Positions 1-7,577 of a stretch of DNA of 32,225 bases are shown here, in pieces. A program made the translations under genes and the position numbers. The notes below the pieces were generated by a model, which was not told the DNA's origin, searched no databases, and worked only from the letters and a program-made list of their open reading frames with translations. Within the stretch, counting starts at the first letter, position 1. Each line of letters begins with the position of its first letter. Location of the stretch: NCBI RefSeq assembly GCF_004343705.1, contig NZ_SKFH01000050.1, forward strand, positions 1 to 32,225. Direction: 5' to 3'. Source of the DNA: Flaviaesturariibacter aridisoli. Lineage in GTDB: Bacteria; Bacteroidota; Bacteroidia; Chitinophagales; Chitinophagaceae.

Positions 1-30
1 GGGGTGATCGGAATTAATTCCGATCACCCC
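1..30. terminator. 30-bp perfect palindrome, possible terminator of the fasciclin gene
   Basis: The first 15 bases (ggggtgatcggaatt) are followed at once by their exact reverse complement. As RNA this would fold into a GC-capped hairpin with an AATT tip. It lies 35 bp beyond the stop of the minus-strand fasciclin gene, which fits a transcription end. Any T-run on the minus strand would lie outside the window, so the terminator call is tentative; a dyad protein-binding site is the alternative. Confidence 0.45.
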
Positions 31-60
31 ACTTCCGACTTCGCATTTCCGACTTCCGGA
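31..60. repeat. CTTCCGA-family degenerate intergenic repeat
   Basis: The stretch repeats the unit acttccg/atttccg about four times with small variations. It lies downstream of the minus-strand fasciclin gene, so on that gene's coding strand it reads purine-rich (ggaagtcgg). The same unit occurs before pyrB (12674-12696) in the opposite sense relative to the gene. Confidence 0.6.
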
Positions 61-65
61 CTTGC

Positions 66-644
66 TTACGGCATGAGAACCTTGTCGATCGCGTGTATCA
101 CGCCATTGCTTTGGTACACGTTAGGGATGGTGATCGCAGCGGTGCCGCCTTTCTCATCTTTTACCCACCATTTGCCGGACGCGTCTTTCATGATCCACAG
201 CTTCGCGCCCTGCACCGTAGTCAGTTCGGCCTTTCCGCCGTTTTTGCGCATCTTCCTCTCGAGGTCTTTGCTGTCGAGGCGGCCGGGCACTACGTGGTAC
301 GTAAGGATGCTCGTGAGCAGCGCCTTGTTTTCGGGCTTTACCAGGTTCTCCACGGTGCCGGCGGGCAGCTTGCTGAAGGCCGAATTGGTCGGCGCAAATA
401 CCGTGAAGGGGCCTTTCCCCTGCAGTGTTTCCACCAGGCCGGCGGCCTTCACTGCTGCTACCAGCGTCGTGTGGTCGGAAGAATTGACCGCGTTCTCTAC
501 AATGTTCCGGCTCGGGTACATCGCCGCTCCGCCGACCATTACGGTCTTTTCTTTCATCGAAGCATGCGTGGCGTTCTGGGCGAACGACGAAAAGGACAAT
601 ACAAGGCCGGTCAGCAGCAAGGCTGCATTTTTCAGTTGCTTCAT
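66..644 (-). CDS. Secreted fasciclin (FAS1) domain protein
   Basis: The product is 192 residues. A signal peptide covers about residues 1-22, ending in SSFA before QN. A single FAS1 domain fills the rest: the conserved first box reads FTVFAPTNSAF, the middle has LTYHVV, and the end has GVIHAIDKVL, the typical H2 box. FAS1 domains are small adhesion modules found in secreted or surface proteins; the ligand cannot be read from sequence. An in-frame ATG 63 bp upstream (707) would add a charged 21-residue tail before the signal peptide, so the start at 644 is preferred. It is transcribed away from the EVE gene and may end at the palindrome at 1-30. Confidence 0.9.
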   Translation of the reverse strand: MKQLKNAALLLTGLVLSFSSFAQNATHASMKEKTVMVGGAAMYPSRNIVENAVNSSDHTTLVAAVKAAGLVETLQGKGPFTVFAPTNSAFSKLPAGTVENLVKPENKALLTSILTYHVVPGRLDSKDLERKMRKNGGKAELTTVQGAKLWIMKDASGKWWVKDEKGGTAAITIPNVYQSNGVIHAIDKVLMP

Positions 645-762
645 ACTAAAGTTTTTTGAAGGGTTGAGTGGGTTTCGTACCGGTTTCCGGTGAATCCCGT
701 TGTGCATTAAATACGACGGCCTGTTGCCGTTGGATTTGCGGGGCCAGATTTTTTTTCTGCGC

Positions 763-770
763 TAATTTAG
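763..770 (+). promoter_or_regulatory. Bacteroidota -7 element ahead of the EVE gene
   Basis: TAATTTAG resembles the Bacteroidota sigma-A -7 consensus TAnnTTTG with one mismatch. It lies 19 nt before the ATG at 790, so transcription would start inside a short leader. Confidence 0.4.
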
Positions 771-789
771 CCGCCCAAGCAACCTGACT

Positions 790-1209
790 ATGGCATACTG
801 GCTCATCAAATCCGAACCCTTCAAGTACAGCTGGGAGCAATTCGAGCAAGACGGACAAACCTTTTGGGACGGCGTGCGCAACTACGCGGCGCGCAACAAC
901 CTGCGCGCGATGAAGCGTGGCGACCAGTTGTTTTTTTACCACAGCAATGAAGGCCTCGAGATCGTCGGCATTGCCAAGGTGGTGAAGGAAGCTTATCCCG
1001 ATCCCACCACCGACGAAGACGCCTGGGTGGTGGTGGACGTAGCGCCGGTAAAGCGCTTGAAGGTTCCTGTTAGCCTGAAGACGATCAAGGCCGATCCGCG
1101 CCTCGCCAACATGGCGCTCCTGCGCCTGGGCCGCCTGTCGGTGGCCCCCGTTACCGATGAGGAGTGGGCCATTGTGCTGGAGCATGCGGGTACCAAAGCG
1201 AAAAAATAG
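790..1209 (+). CDS. EVE domain-containing protein
   Basis: The product is 139 residues and is essentially one EVE domain (PUA-like fold, thymocyte nuclear protein 1 family). The start MAYWLIKSEP, the segment WDGVRNYAARNNLR at about residues 27-40, and the later GDQLFFYHSN are family hallmarks. EVE domains resemble YTH/PUA folds and are thought to read modified bases in DNA or RNA; this protein's actual target is unknown. Length is normal for stand-alone bacterial members. It stands alone, divergent from the fasciclin gene, and a lipoprotein gene follows after about 100 bp. Confidence 0.92.
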   Translation: MAYWLIKSEPFKYSWEQFEQDGQTFWDGVRNYAARNNLRAMKRGDQLFFYHSNEGLEIVGIAKVVKEAYPDPTTDEDAWVVVDVAPVKRLKVPVSLKTIKADPRLANMALLRLGRLSVAPVTDEEWAIVLEHAGTKAKK

Positions 1210-1306
1210 GAGGTCGTCTTTTGCATTCCGTTAAGGTTACTTTTCGCGCGGCGGGGTATCAAGAAGTGCAGCTGCACAATCATCTCTTATTCAAAAAAAC
1301 AACGTT

Positions 1307-1708
1307 ATGAAAAGCATACTCCCGGCCATTGCCGGCACGATCCTTTTTGCCTCCGTTTTCGCCTCCTGCAGCTGGCTCAACCGCAAAGCCGAACCCCACT
1401 CCGATATCGCCGGCACCTGGCGATTGGATTCGGTGGTGGATAAAAACGACAGCGTCAATCCGTTGCCGGCGGTGCTGGTAGCCATGGCCGCCGGCGACAC
1501 CGTGCCGGTTACCTACCGGTTCACCGCCGACAGCTTGCATGTTGTCAGCGGCTCCGACGTATTCGAGTCGGCGCCTTACCGCTACGAGAAACCGCAGATC
1601 ACGATCCTCGATTCATCAAAGGAGCAAATGCAGGTAAGCCGTCCTTCCGACAGTGTGCTGGTGCTCCGCACGAGCGACTCGTCGCGGATGTTCTTTACCC
1701 GTCAATAA
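1307..1708 (+). CDS. Small lipocalin-like lipoprotein
   Basis: The product is 133 residues. It has a lipoprotein signal peptide with a lipobox ending FASC, so Cys20 is the likely lipidated residue. The mature part has the pattern IAGTWRLDSV, then alternating short beta-strand segments and a closing SRMFFTRQ. This resembles the lipocalin-like domains common in Bacteroidota lipoproteins, in which GTW marks the first strand. Its ligand is unknown. The last 7 bp overlap tail-to-tail with the minus-strand protease gene, so the two transcripts would be complementary at their 3' ends. Confidence 0.75.
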   Translation: MKSILPAIAGTILFASVFASCSWLNRKAEPHSDIAGTWRLDSVVDKNDSVNPLPAVLVAMAAGDTVPVTYRFTADSLHVVSGSDVFESAPYRYEKPQITILDSSKEQMQVSRPSDSVLVLRTSDSSRMFFTRQ

Positions 1709-2607
1709 CCGAAAAGGTCCGGCCGGAGCTGGTGGCCGATCGTGCCACCCAGCTCCATCAGCCAGGCAATGCCCAGGTGCACGAGCAGCCCGCCCCAGAT
1801 GCTGCGCGTGTGCAGCGTCACCACACCCAGCAGCAACCCGCCAAAGAAGGAGCTGATGCATTCGCCGAGCGGCTTGCCGAAGTGGATCGTACAGTAGAAA
1901 AGCGCCATCGGCAGCAGCGCCGCCGAACCTGCGTAGCGCGCGAACGCCAGCACGAGAAAACCCCGGAAGAACAGTTCGATGGTAACAAAGTCGGAGCCGT
2001 ACGACAGCTCGTACAGCAGCTTTCCGCCCGGGCCGGACTGCCGAACCGCGTCCAGGTGCTGCCACTTGGGGTATACGGCCAGGAAATCGGGCTGCAGGGA
2101 AGCCAGCGCCACCAGTGGTACCATGAAGAGCAGCATAGCGCCATAGGGCCGTAATAGCGAGCCGCCGGACGCAGTGCCATAAAATGGAATATCGGGGTGG
2201 TAATGGCGCCAGAGCGCATAGAGACTGCCGCCGATCAGCAGGAGCTTGAACGGGTAGTAGCAGATCGTTTGCCAGAAGTCGAAGCCGCGTGGAAAGGGCA
2301 GGGGCAGGGCCAGCTTCACCGCGAAGATGGCGGGCGCCAGCAGCAGGAGCATGCGAAAAGGGGCGCCGCGCCCACCGGGAAGCCGGCCGCAACAACGATA
2401 AAGAAGATACGGGCTCCAGAAGGCAAGGGCGAACAGTCCATACCAGGCGGCCAACCGTAATAATACGGGAAGCTGCATCACCCGGGGCTCGAGGCCGTAG
2501 TGGTAATTGCAATAAACAAGCAGCAGCGCCAGCAATACCGTCGGCGCCGCAACTAGTAGCGGCAGCGTACGGATGTAGGTGCGGAGGCCCTGCAAAAGTT
2601 TCTTCAT
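1702..2607 (-). CDS. CPBP-family intramembrane protease, atypical motifs
   Basis: The product is 301 residues and very hydrophobic, with about eight membrane segments. The C-terminal half carries the CPBP (CAAX protease/Abi) signature: ELFFRGF at 211-217 (E211, R215), a His at 242 in FYCTIHFG, and a His at 277 in LLVHLG. Compared with the usual EExxxR, FxxxH and HxxxN motifs, the first Glu is Ile210, the Phe four before His is Tyr238, and the Asn after the last His is Ala281. The catalytic Glu, Arg and both His remain, so activity is possible. Its start overlaps the stop of the upstream VOC gene by 4 bp (ATGA), indicating translational coupling. The substrate is unknown. Confidence 0.8.
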   Translation of the reverse strand: MKKLLQGLRTYIRTLPLLVAAPTVLLALLLVYCNYHYGLEPRVMQLPVLLRLAAWYGLFALAFWSPYLLYRCCGRLPGGRGAPFRMLLLLAPAIFAVKLALPLPFPRGFDFWQTICYYPFKLLLIGGSLYALWRHYHPDIPFYGTASGGSLLRPYGAMLLFMVPLVALASLQPDFLAVYPKWQHLDAVRQSGPGGKLLYELSYGSDFVTIELFFRGFLVLAFARYAGSAALLPMALFYCTIHFGKPLGECISSFFGGLLLGVVTLHTRSIWGGLLVHLGIAWLMELGGTIGHQLRPDLFGY

Positions 2608-2969
2608 GAAGGTTGTTCTTGGCCGAATTGCAGAATGAATCCATTGAGGTCGCGAATGGCGAATTCACGCATGCCCCAGGGGAAGGTTTCAATCGGGTAT
2701 ACGATCTCGCAGTCGTCCTTCAGCCGTTCCCACCAGGCCGCTGCATCCCTGGTGTTGAAATAAAATGATCCGGTGAACAGGGGACCACTGTATGGCATAT
2801 GCGCGGGTGGGCGTGCCAGCATCAGTTCAACGCCGTCGCGACCAAGGCTGGCCCATTGCCAGTCTTCGGAAGATTCCAGTTCGGAAAAGCCCAGTGTCGC
2901 TATATACCAATCGGAGGCAGCCCGGACGTCGGGGACCCAAAGCAGCGGACGCAGGTGCAGCAATTTCAT
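2604..2969 (-). CDS. VOC (glyoxalase/bleomycin-resistance fold) family protein
   Basis: The product is 121 residues, the length of one two-module VOC domain. The opening LRPLLWVPDVRAASDWYI and the closing FAIRDLNGFILQFGQ match the family, whose C-terminal Glu/Gln position often binds metal; here the last module has D-L-N-G-F. The middle ELMLARPP aligns with the usual metal-ligand strand. VOC proteins range from glyoxalases and dioxygenases to antibiotic-binding proteins, and the sequence does not decide which. It is the first gene of a two-gene unit with the CPBP protease (4-bp overlap). Confidence 0.85.
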   Translation of the reverse strand: MKLLHLRPLLWVPDVRAASDWYIATLGFSELESSEDWQWASLGRDGVELMLARPPAHMPYSGPLFTGSFYFNTRDAAAWWERLKDDCEIVYPIETFPWGMREFAIRDLNGFILQFGQEQPS

Positions 2970-3035
2970 CGCAACAAGATTTTAACCTCCATTAACCGAA
3001 AGGGCTGCTAACTTACGTCTTCAAACTAAAGCGCC

Positions 3036-3416
3036 ATGAAAAAGCTTGTACTCCTGCTGGCCCTCACTGCCGGCATTTCCTCGACCTCGCTCTTCGCACA
3101 GGAGCAGCGCGACCCCGCGCAAATGGCCCAGCGCATGAAAGAGCGCATGAAGCCGCAGCTGATCGAAAAAACGAAGCTCTCCGACGCCGACGCCGAAAAG
3201 GTCATGGACCTGATTATCGAGCAGCGCCAGCAGATGCGCGGCTTCCGCGAGCTGTCGCAGGAAGATCGCGTTAAGCGAATGGACGAACTCAACGGCATCC
3301 TGGAAAAGAAACTCTCGGTTATCCCGCTCAACCCCGACCAGGTGAAGACCGTCATGGTTTTCCTGGAGGAGCAGCGCCAGCAAATGCGCAACCGCCAGAA
3401 TGGCGGCGGTCGCTGA
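3036..3416 (+). CDS. Small secreted helical protein, Spy-like in composition
   Basis: The product is 126 residues with a signal peptide ending SSTSLFA before QEQ. The mature part is almost entirely charged amphipathic helix, rich in Met, Gln, Arg and Glu. The heptad EQRQQMR occurs twice (about residues 67-73 and 112-118), each ending a helix of similar length, so it looks like an internal duplication. Periplasmic Spy/CpxP-type chaperones have this composition, but I do not see a clear LTxxQ motif, so that relation is only a suggestion. A strong terminator follows directly. Confidence 0.7.
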   Translation: MKKLVLLLALTAGISSTSLFAQEQRDPAQMAQRMKERMKPQLIEKTKLSDADAEKVMDLIIEQRQQMRGFRELSQEDRVKRMDELNGILEKKLSVIPLNPDQVKTVMVFLEEQRQQMRNRQNGGGR

Positions 3417-3437
3417 TCCCTCATAAACCCCTTGTTA

Positions 3438-3463
3438 AAGCTGCCCCAAGGGGCAGCTTTTTC
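3438..3463 (+). terminator. Rho-independent terminator
   Basis: The arms aagctgcccc and ggggcagctt form a near loopless GC-rich hairpin followed by TTTTCGTTTT. It ends the transcript of the small helical protein 22 bp after its stop. Confidence 0.85.
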
Positions 3464-3467
3464 GTTT

Positions 3468-3475
3468 TACCTTGC
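3468..3475 (+). promoter_or_regulatory. Possible -7 element of msrC
   Basis: TACCTTGC partly matches TAnnTTTG, 18 nt before the ATG at 3494 and just after the preceding terminator's T-run. Confidence 0.35.
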
Positions 3476-3493
3476 AGCCCTTAACGCAACACC

Positions 3494-3976
3494 ATGGCCG
3501 AAGACCTGCAGATCGCCAGCGGCACCCGCGCCGAACAATACGAAGCCCTCATCCCCCAGATCAAAGGCCTTCTCGAAGGTGAGCCCGACCTCGTGGCCAA
3601 CCTCGCCAATGTAGCTGCCGCCCTCAAAGAGCAGTTTGGCTGGCTCTGGACCGGCTTTTACCTCGTAAAGGGTGAGGAGCTTGTACTCGGACCCTTCCAG
3701 GGCCCGGTTGCCTGTACGCGCATCCGAAAGGGCCGCGGCGTTTGTGGCAGCAGCTGGGCACAGGCCCGAACCCTGGTGGTGCCCGACGTTGAAAAGTTTC
3801 CCGGCCACATCGCCTGCAGTTCGCTGTCGCGCTCCGAGATCGTGGTACCCATGCTGCACGACGGAGCCGTTTGGGGTGTGCTCGACGTGGACAGCACCGA
3901 CCTGTCCACCTTCGACGAAACCGACCAGCGCTACCTCGAAGCGATCGTGAAGCTCATCCCTTTTGCATCATTTTAA
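3494..3976 (+). CDS. msrC: Free methionine-(R)-sulfoxide reductase (GAF domain)
   Basis: The product is 160 residues: one cytoplasmic GAF domain of the fRMsr type (yeast YKL069W, E. coli YebR/MsrC). These enzymes reduce free L-methionine-(R)-sulfoxide with thioredoxin, repairing oxidised amino acid rather than protein. Three Cys residues sit at 74 (GPVACTRI), 84 (GVCGSS) and 108 (GHIACSS). The 10- and 24-residue spacings equal those of the three redox Cys of the E. coli enzyme (84, 94, 118; from memory), so the catalytic set is intact. GFYLV, GPFQG and SEIVVP are further family marks. It stands between a terminator and the S41 protease gene, with no obvious operon partner. Confidence 0.93.
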   Translation: MAEDLQIASGTRAEQYEALIPQIKGLLEGEPDLVANLANVAAALKEQFGWLWTGFYLVKGEELVLGPFQGPVACTRIRKGRGVCGSSWAQARTLVVPDVEKFPGHIACSSLSRSEIVVPMLHDGAVWGVLDVDSTDLSTFDETDQRYLEAIVKLIPFASF

Positions 3977-4068
3977 TATTTGGTGAGGGACCTGTTAAAA
4001 GGAGTGGGGAAAAGGATTTCGCGCCCTGTTTTTGCTGTTAGGCGCGCACAACAATCTTCCTACGAAAT

Positions 4069-5442
4069 ATGCCTTTTCCGAAATTCCTGACCTCTGCCTT
4101 GGTCCTGTTGGCCGCAGGGGCCCTGGCCTCCTGCAAAAAGACCGATCTCGTTGCGAACAACTTTACCAGTAATGGTTCTGCCTCCCCCGTAACCGCCACC
4201 TACCGCGACACGGCTGTAGCGTATGCGCGGGAGATCTACCTCTGGAATGACCAGATTCCCACCTCGTTCAGCGGCGCCTCCTACAGCGATATCAATGCCC
4301 TCATGACCGGCCTGCGCCAATACAGCCAGGAGTCGGGCTTCAGCGGTCCCGTAGACAAGTGGAGCTTTGCCGTTCCGAAAGCCGAGTGGGACCACGTAAG
4401 CGGCGGCACCGCCACCGGTGACTTCGGCTTTAGCGTGTTCTTTCGCAGCGCTTCCGACCTCCGCGTAAAGCACGTGGAAGTGGAGTCGCCCGCGGGCCTG
4501 GCCGGCGTTCGCCGCGGCTGGCGCGTGGTCAAGATCAACGGATCAAGCAATATTTCAACCGCCAATACCGATTACGTGGTGCAGAACGTGTTCCAGAGCG
4601 CTAATACCACCTTCACCTTCGCGAAGCCCGACAACAGCCAGGTAACCCTGTCGCTGAATGCCAGTACCTACCGGGAACATCCCATCATCAAAGACACGGT
4701 GCTGCAGGAAGGCGGGCGGAAGATCGGCTACTTTGCCTTCAACTCCTTTATGGGCGACAGCCTCACCGTACTTGGCGGCTTCCGCACGGCATTCTCGCGT
4801 TTCGTCAGTGCCGGCGTCAACGACCTCGTGGTGGACCTTCGTTACAACGGCGGCGGTTATGTGTACATGCAGGAAGCGCTGGCCAACTACATCGCCCCGA
4901 TGTCGGCCAACGGAAGCGTGATGATGAAGCAACAGTTCAATGCCCGCAACAGCGCCTACAACGAGACGACGAACTTCCACAAGCTCGGCGCCCTCAACCT
5001 TCCCCGCGTGATCTTTATTGTCAGTAAAAGCACTGCTTCGGCTTCGGAACTGCTGATCAATAACCTGAAACCCTACATGGAGACTGTGCTTGTGGGCCCC
5101 GGCGCTACACACGGCAAGCCGGTCGGCTTCTTCCCGATACCGGTGCAGGATTGGTACATCTTCCCGGTTTCTTTCCGCACCGTTAACCGCAACGGGGAAG
5201 GCAATTACTTCAACGGGCTGCCCGTCAATGCGACCATTGCCGACGGTCTGGACAAGGATTGGGGTGATCCCGCGGAAGCCAGCCTGTCTGCGGCCATCAA
5301 TTACGCCGTGAATGGTACCTTCCGGGTTGCCGGACGCAGCAGTGATGCGCCCTCGGCCGATGGCAGCCTGAATGCCGTCAACAGCCGCCTCGAGCGCCCC
5401 GGCATCCGCGGTACGTTTGACACCCGCGGCCTTCGCCACTAG
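4069..5442 (+). CDS. S41-family (C-terminal processing) peptidase, lipoprotein
   Basis: The product is 457 residues. A lipoprotein signal ends at ALASC with two Lys following, so the enzyme is probably anchored in the envelope. After a helical N-terminal domain comes a PDZ-like segment at about residues 125-175 (VESPAGLAGVRRGWRVVKING). The S41 core follows: FNSFMG, DLVVDLRYNGGGYV, then the TASASE motif at 322-327 with the nucleophile being Ser324 or Ser326, and THGKPVG with the general-base Lys350. Such proteases cut proteins near their C termini. Bacteroidota have many lipoprotein members of unknown substrate. The last 40 residues, rich in Ser, Gly and Arg, lie beyond the core. A bidirectional terminator follows. 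Confidence 0.9.
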   Translation: MPFPKFLTSALVLLAAGALASCKKTDLVANNFTSNGSASPVTATYRDTAVAYAREIYLWNDQIPTSFSGASYSDINALMTGLRQYSQESGFSGPVDKWSFAVPKAEWDHVSGGTATGDFGFSVFFRSASDLRVKHVEVESPAGLAGVRRGWRVVKINGSSNISTANTDYVVQNVFQSANTTFTFAKPDNSQVTLSLNASTYREHPIIKDTVLQEGGRKIGYFAFNSFMGDSLTVLGGFRTAFSRFVSAGVNDLVVDLRYNGGGYVYMQEALANYIAPMSANGSVMMKQQFNARNSAYNETTNFHKLGALNLPRVIFIVSKSTASASELLINNLKPYMETVLVGPGATHGKPVGFFPIPVQDWYIFPVSFRTVNRNGEGNYFNGLPVNATIADGLDKDWGDPAEASLSAAINYAVNGTFRVAGRSSDAPSADGSLNAVNSRLERPGIRGTFDTRGLRH

Positions 5443-5464
5443 TCGTTTCACCCTTAACCATAAC

Positions 5465-5499
5465 AAAAATCCCCCGCGCTCCGGCAAAGGGGATTTTTT
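5465..5499. terminator. Bidirectional terminator between convergent genes
   Basis: The arms aaaaatcccc and ggggattttt enclose a 14-nt loop. The flanking A and T runs serve both directions, ending the S41 gene on the plus strand and the short secreted-protein gene on the minus strand. The minus gene's TAA stop (5498-5500) lies inside the arm. Confidence 0.8.
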
Positions 5500-5728
5500 A
5501 TGGGTGGCGACGCCGCCCGCAGCCTTTTTTCTTCCGGCTGGCGGGCTTGCGCGGCGCTTTTTTCAGGCTGTCGTCGGTGATGCGGGTCTTATCGTGTACG
5601 TAAAGGTCTGCCTTACCGCTTTGCTCCTTGCGGTCGGGGCGCCGGGCGGCATCGTCCACGGGCTTGCTCTGGGCTTCGGCACGGCCCAGCAGGAGGGTAG
5701 CCAGGAGCAGGAGAAAGGGGTATTTCAT
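5498..5728 (-). CDS. Short secreted basic protein, unknown function
   Basis: The product is 76 residues. Residues 1-19 are a clear signal peptide (MKYPFLLLLATLLLGRAEA before Q). The mature 57 residues are hydrophilic, first mixed charge (DDAARRPDRKEQ), then strongly basic with RKKKGCGRRRHP at the end; the single Cys lies in that tail. I recognise no family. The signal peptide, a sensible start at 5728 and the shared terminator argue that it is real. A longer frame reading upstream to 6046 has no signal peptide and runs through opposite-strand genes, so it was discarded. Confidence 0.6.
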   Translation of the reverse strand: MKYPFLLLLATLLLGRAEAQSKPVDDAARRPDRKEQSGKADLYVHDKTRITDDSLKKAPRKPASRKKKGCGRRRHP

Positions 5729-5831
5729 GGTTTTTCTTTGGCAAAAGACGTGCGCAAGGCGCCGGCGGTGGCCTGTGGCATTGTGAAAAGCGGAATGGCA
5801 CAGTATTTCGGGAAAGGGAGAAAAAGCAGTT

Positions 5832-6050
5832 ATGGAAGCACGCAACAACCCGGCCGGCGGTGGTGGCCGGCACGAACACCCGCTACGCCGCGAGATCCCG
5901 CAGAGCGAGCAGGAAGCCGCCCGTGTAGCCCACGAAGAAGCCGAGCACGACATCGCCGAAGATCCCGACTTCGCCCCCGGTAGCCCCAACGACGACCTCG
6001 ACGAAGGCGAATCGGCCCGCCTCGGGGAAGACATCACTGGGATCATTTAA
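5832..6050 (+). CDS. Tiny acidic hydrophilic protein, unknown function
   Basis: The product is 72 residues with no signal peptide or membrane segment. It opens with a Gly/His/Arg-rich part and continues as a strongly acidic stretch with AEHDIAEDPDFAPG and DDLDEGES, probably disordered. I recognise no named family. Its stop lies 9 bp before the next tiny gene, which has the same character, so the two likely form an operon. An RNA- or stress-related role is conceivable, but nothing in the sequence proves it. Confidence 0.6.
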   Translation: MEARNNPAGGGGRHEHPLRREIPQSEQEAARVAHEEAEHDIAEDPDFAPGSPNDDLDEGESARLGEDITGII

Positions 6051-6059
6051 ACGATCGCT

Positions 6060-6260
6060 ATGAATGAACGCAGGAATTCCGATAGGAGCGAAGAGGCCAG
6101 CAAGTTGCCCGACGAAGCGTCCACGCAGGAACTGCGCGCGCAGGAGAGCGCTGGTCATTCCGAACAGGGCGTGCACGCCCGGGTTGACCCGCCCCACGAC
6201 GACGATGGCGCCGACAACAAGCTGAGCACTTCGCTGGATGAGGATTCGGCAGTGAAGTAG
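6060..6260 (+). CDS. Second tiny acidic hydrophilic protein, unknown function
   Basis: The product is 66 residues, without hydrophobic segments and with no Cys, Trp or Phe. It is mostly Glu, Asp, Ser and Ala (SEEASKLPDEASTQELR, later PPHDDDGADNK), consistent with a disordered cytoplasmic peptide. It starts 9 bp after the stop of the preceding tiny gene and shares its acidic make-up but not its exact sequence. No family is recognised. The start codon has no obvious ribosome-binding site, which is normal in this phylum. Confidence 0.55.
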   Translation: MNERRNSDRSEEASKLPDEASTQELRAQESAGHSEQGVHARVDPPHDDDGADNKLSTSLDEDSAVK

Positions 6261-6335
6261 TGGCTACGGCGTGTTGCTCAACCGGCGGGTGGCGGCATTC
6301 CCATTGCCGGCTCCCGGAGGCCCCGCCCGGGCACT

Positions 6336-6343
6336 TAACTTTG
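6336..6343 (+). promoter_or_regulatory. -7 element TAACTTTG, 4 nt from the start codon
   Basis: A full match to TAnnTTTG ends 4 nt before the methyltransferase ATG (6348). The transcription start should fall at or next to the A of ATG, predicting a leaderless mRNA. Confidence 0.65.
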
Positions 6344-6347
6344 TGGC

Positions 6348-7151
6348 ATGTCCAGCGCTTCGGCTTACACCGGCAACATCCCACACCATTATGAACAATA
6401 CCTCGGGCCGATCCTGTTTGAGCCCTATGCCGCCGACCTGGCGGCCCGGGTGACGTCGCATACGCGGAGCCTGCTGGAGCTCGCCTGCGGCACGGGCCGG
6501 GTGACCCAGCACCTCGACCGGCGCCTGGCGGCGTCCGCGCGGCTGGTAGCCACCGACCTCAACCGCGACATGCTGCACCTGGCCCGAAGCATTGTATTCA
6601 GCCCCCGTGTGGAATGGATGGAAGTGGATGCGCAGCACCTTCCGTTCGGCGATGCGCTCTTTGATGTGGTGCTTTGCCAGTTCGGGGTCATGTTCTTTGC
6701 CGACAAGCTCGCAGCCTTCCGCGAGGTATACCGCGTGCTGGAGCCGCGGGGTCGTTTTTTGTTCAACACCTGGGATGGCTATTTCGCCAACCCGCGCGCG
6801 GCGCTGCTGATGCGGGTGATGAACGAGGAACTCGGCGCACGCGCGCCCGACCTGCTTTCGACCGGACCTTACAGCTTTCACAACCAGGCGCAGATCGTGC
6901 TGCTGCTCGAAGAGGCCGGTTTTCATTCGATACGCCTCGAAACCGTAGCGCGCAAAGCGCAGTACACCGATCCCAACGAGCTCGTGGAGGGCTTCGTGGA
7001 AGGCTCGCCGGTAGGCGCCTACCTCGATCGCCTCGACCGCAGCCTGCGCCCGAAGATCAAAGCGCGCCTGCATGCCGCGCTCGGAGAGCAGTTGGCCACT
7101 TACGGCCACGACGTGCCTATGCAGGCCATCGTGGTGGAAGCAGTGAAGTAG
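6348..7151 (+). CDS. Class I SAM-dependent methyltransferase
   Basis: The product is 267 residues, soluble. The SAM-binding motif I is LLELACGTGRV at about 42-52, the acidic end of strand 2 is VATDLNRDML, and motif II/III reads VDAQHLPFGDALFDVVLCQFGVMFF. This is the Methyltransf_11/25 type (UbiE-like fold). The C-terminal part (PYSFHNQAQIVLLLEEAGF) is a family-typical helical cap. The acceptor substrate, a small molecule or lipid-like compound, cannot be told. The ATG at 6348 follows a -7 promoter element directly, which supports the start. Confidence 0.9.
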   Translation: MSSASAYTGNIPHHYEQYLGPILFEPYAADLAARVTSHTRSLLELACGTGRVTQHLDRRLAASARLVATDLNRDMLHLARSIVFSPRVEWMEVDAQHLPFGDALFDVVLCQFGVMFFADKLAAFREVYRVLEPRGRFLFNTWDGYFANPRAALLMRVMNEELGARAPDLLSTGPYSFHNQAQIVLLLEEAGFHSIRLETVARKAQYTDPNELVEGFVEGSPVGAYLDRLDRSLRPKIKARLHAALGEQLATYGHDVPMQAIVVEAVK

Positions 7152-7251
7152 GAGGATAGTGGAGCTCGGCTCCCCCTGCGTAGGCAGTAGCTACGCGCGG
7201 TAACAAGACTGCAGCTGAGCGGAAGCAAAAACAGCGACTTGGGTGAAAGGG

Positions 7252-7281
7252 AAAAAAAGAGGCCACCGTTGGGGGGCCTTT
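7252..7281 (-). terminator. Terminator of the short membrane peptide gene
   Basis: On the minus strand, aggcc and ggcct arms with a 10-nt loop are followed by CTTTTTTT. It lies just after the stop of the gene at 7287-7445. Confidence 0.6.
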
Positions 7282-7286
7282 ATGCG

Positions 7287-7445
7287 TCAGGTAGTTTTTT
7301 CAGAAAAAAGCTGTTCGAGGAGGTCCTCGTTGTATTGCTGAATTTCGAGTTGCCGGAATTGCCGGTAGAACCAGGCGCACACGCCCAGCGATAACACGAA
7401 GCTGATCTCATTGATCCGCGCTACAATCATATCTCCGATCGCCAT
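7287..7445 (-). CDS. Short single-pass membrane peptide, unknown function
   Basis: The start at 7445 gives 52 residues: a short head, one likely membrane helix (ISFVLSLGVCAWFY, about residues 14-27), then a charged tail with QYNEDLLEQLFSEK that may be helical and cytoplasmic. An ATG at 7538 would add 31 residues without a signal and seems less likely. No family is recognised. A terminator directly after the stop supports a real minus-strand gene. It could be a small regulator or a subunit of a larger membrane complex. Confidence 0.45.
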   Translation of the reverse strand: MAIGDMIVARINEISFVLSLGVCAWFYRQFRQLEIQQYNEDLLEQLFSEKTT

Positions 7446-7577
7446 GGTAAGGGTGTTTCCGGAAAAAGTGCAAAAGCCCTGCCAGTCTTCGGCGGCGCTC
7501 AGAGGAACAACCGGTTGCGCACCGGGGCTGAAGTTCATCCACCCGGTTGAAAGTGAAACAGACGTACAAAACTCATC

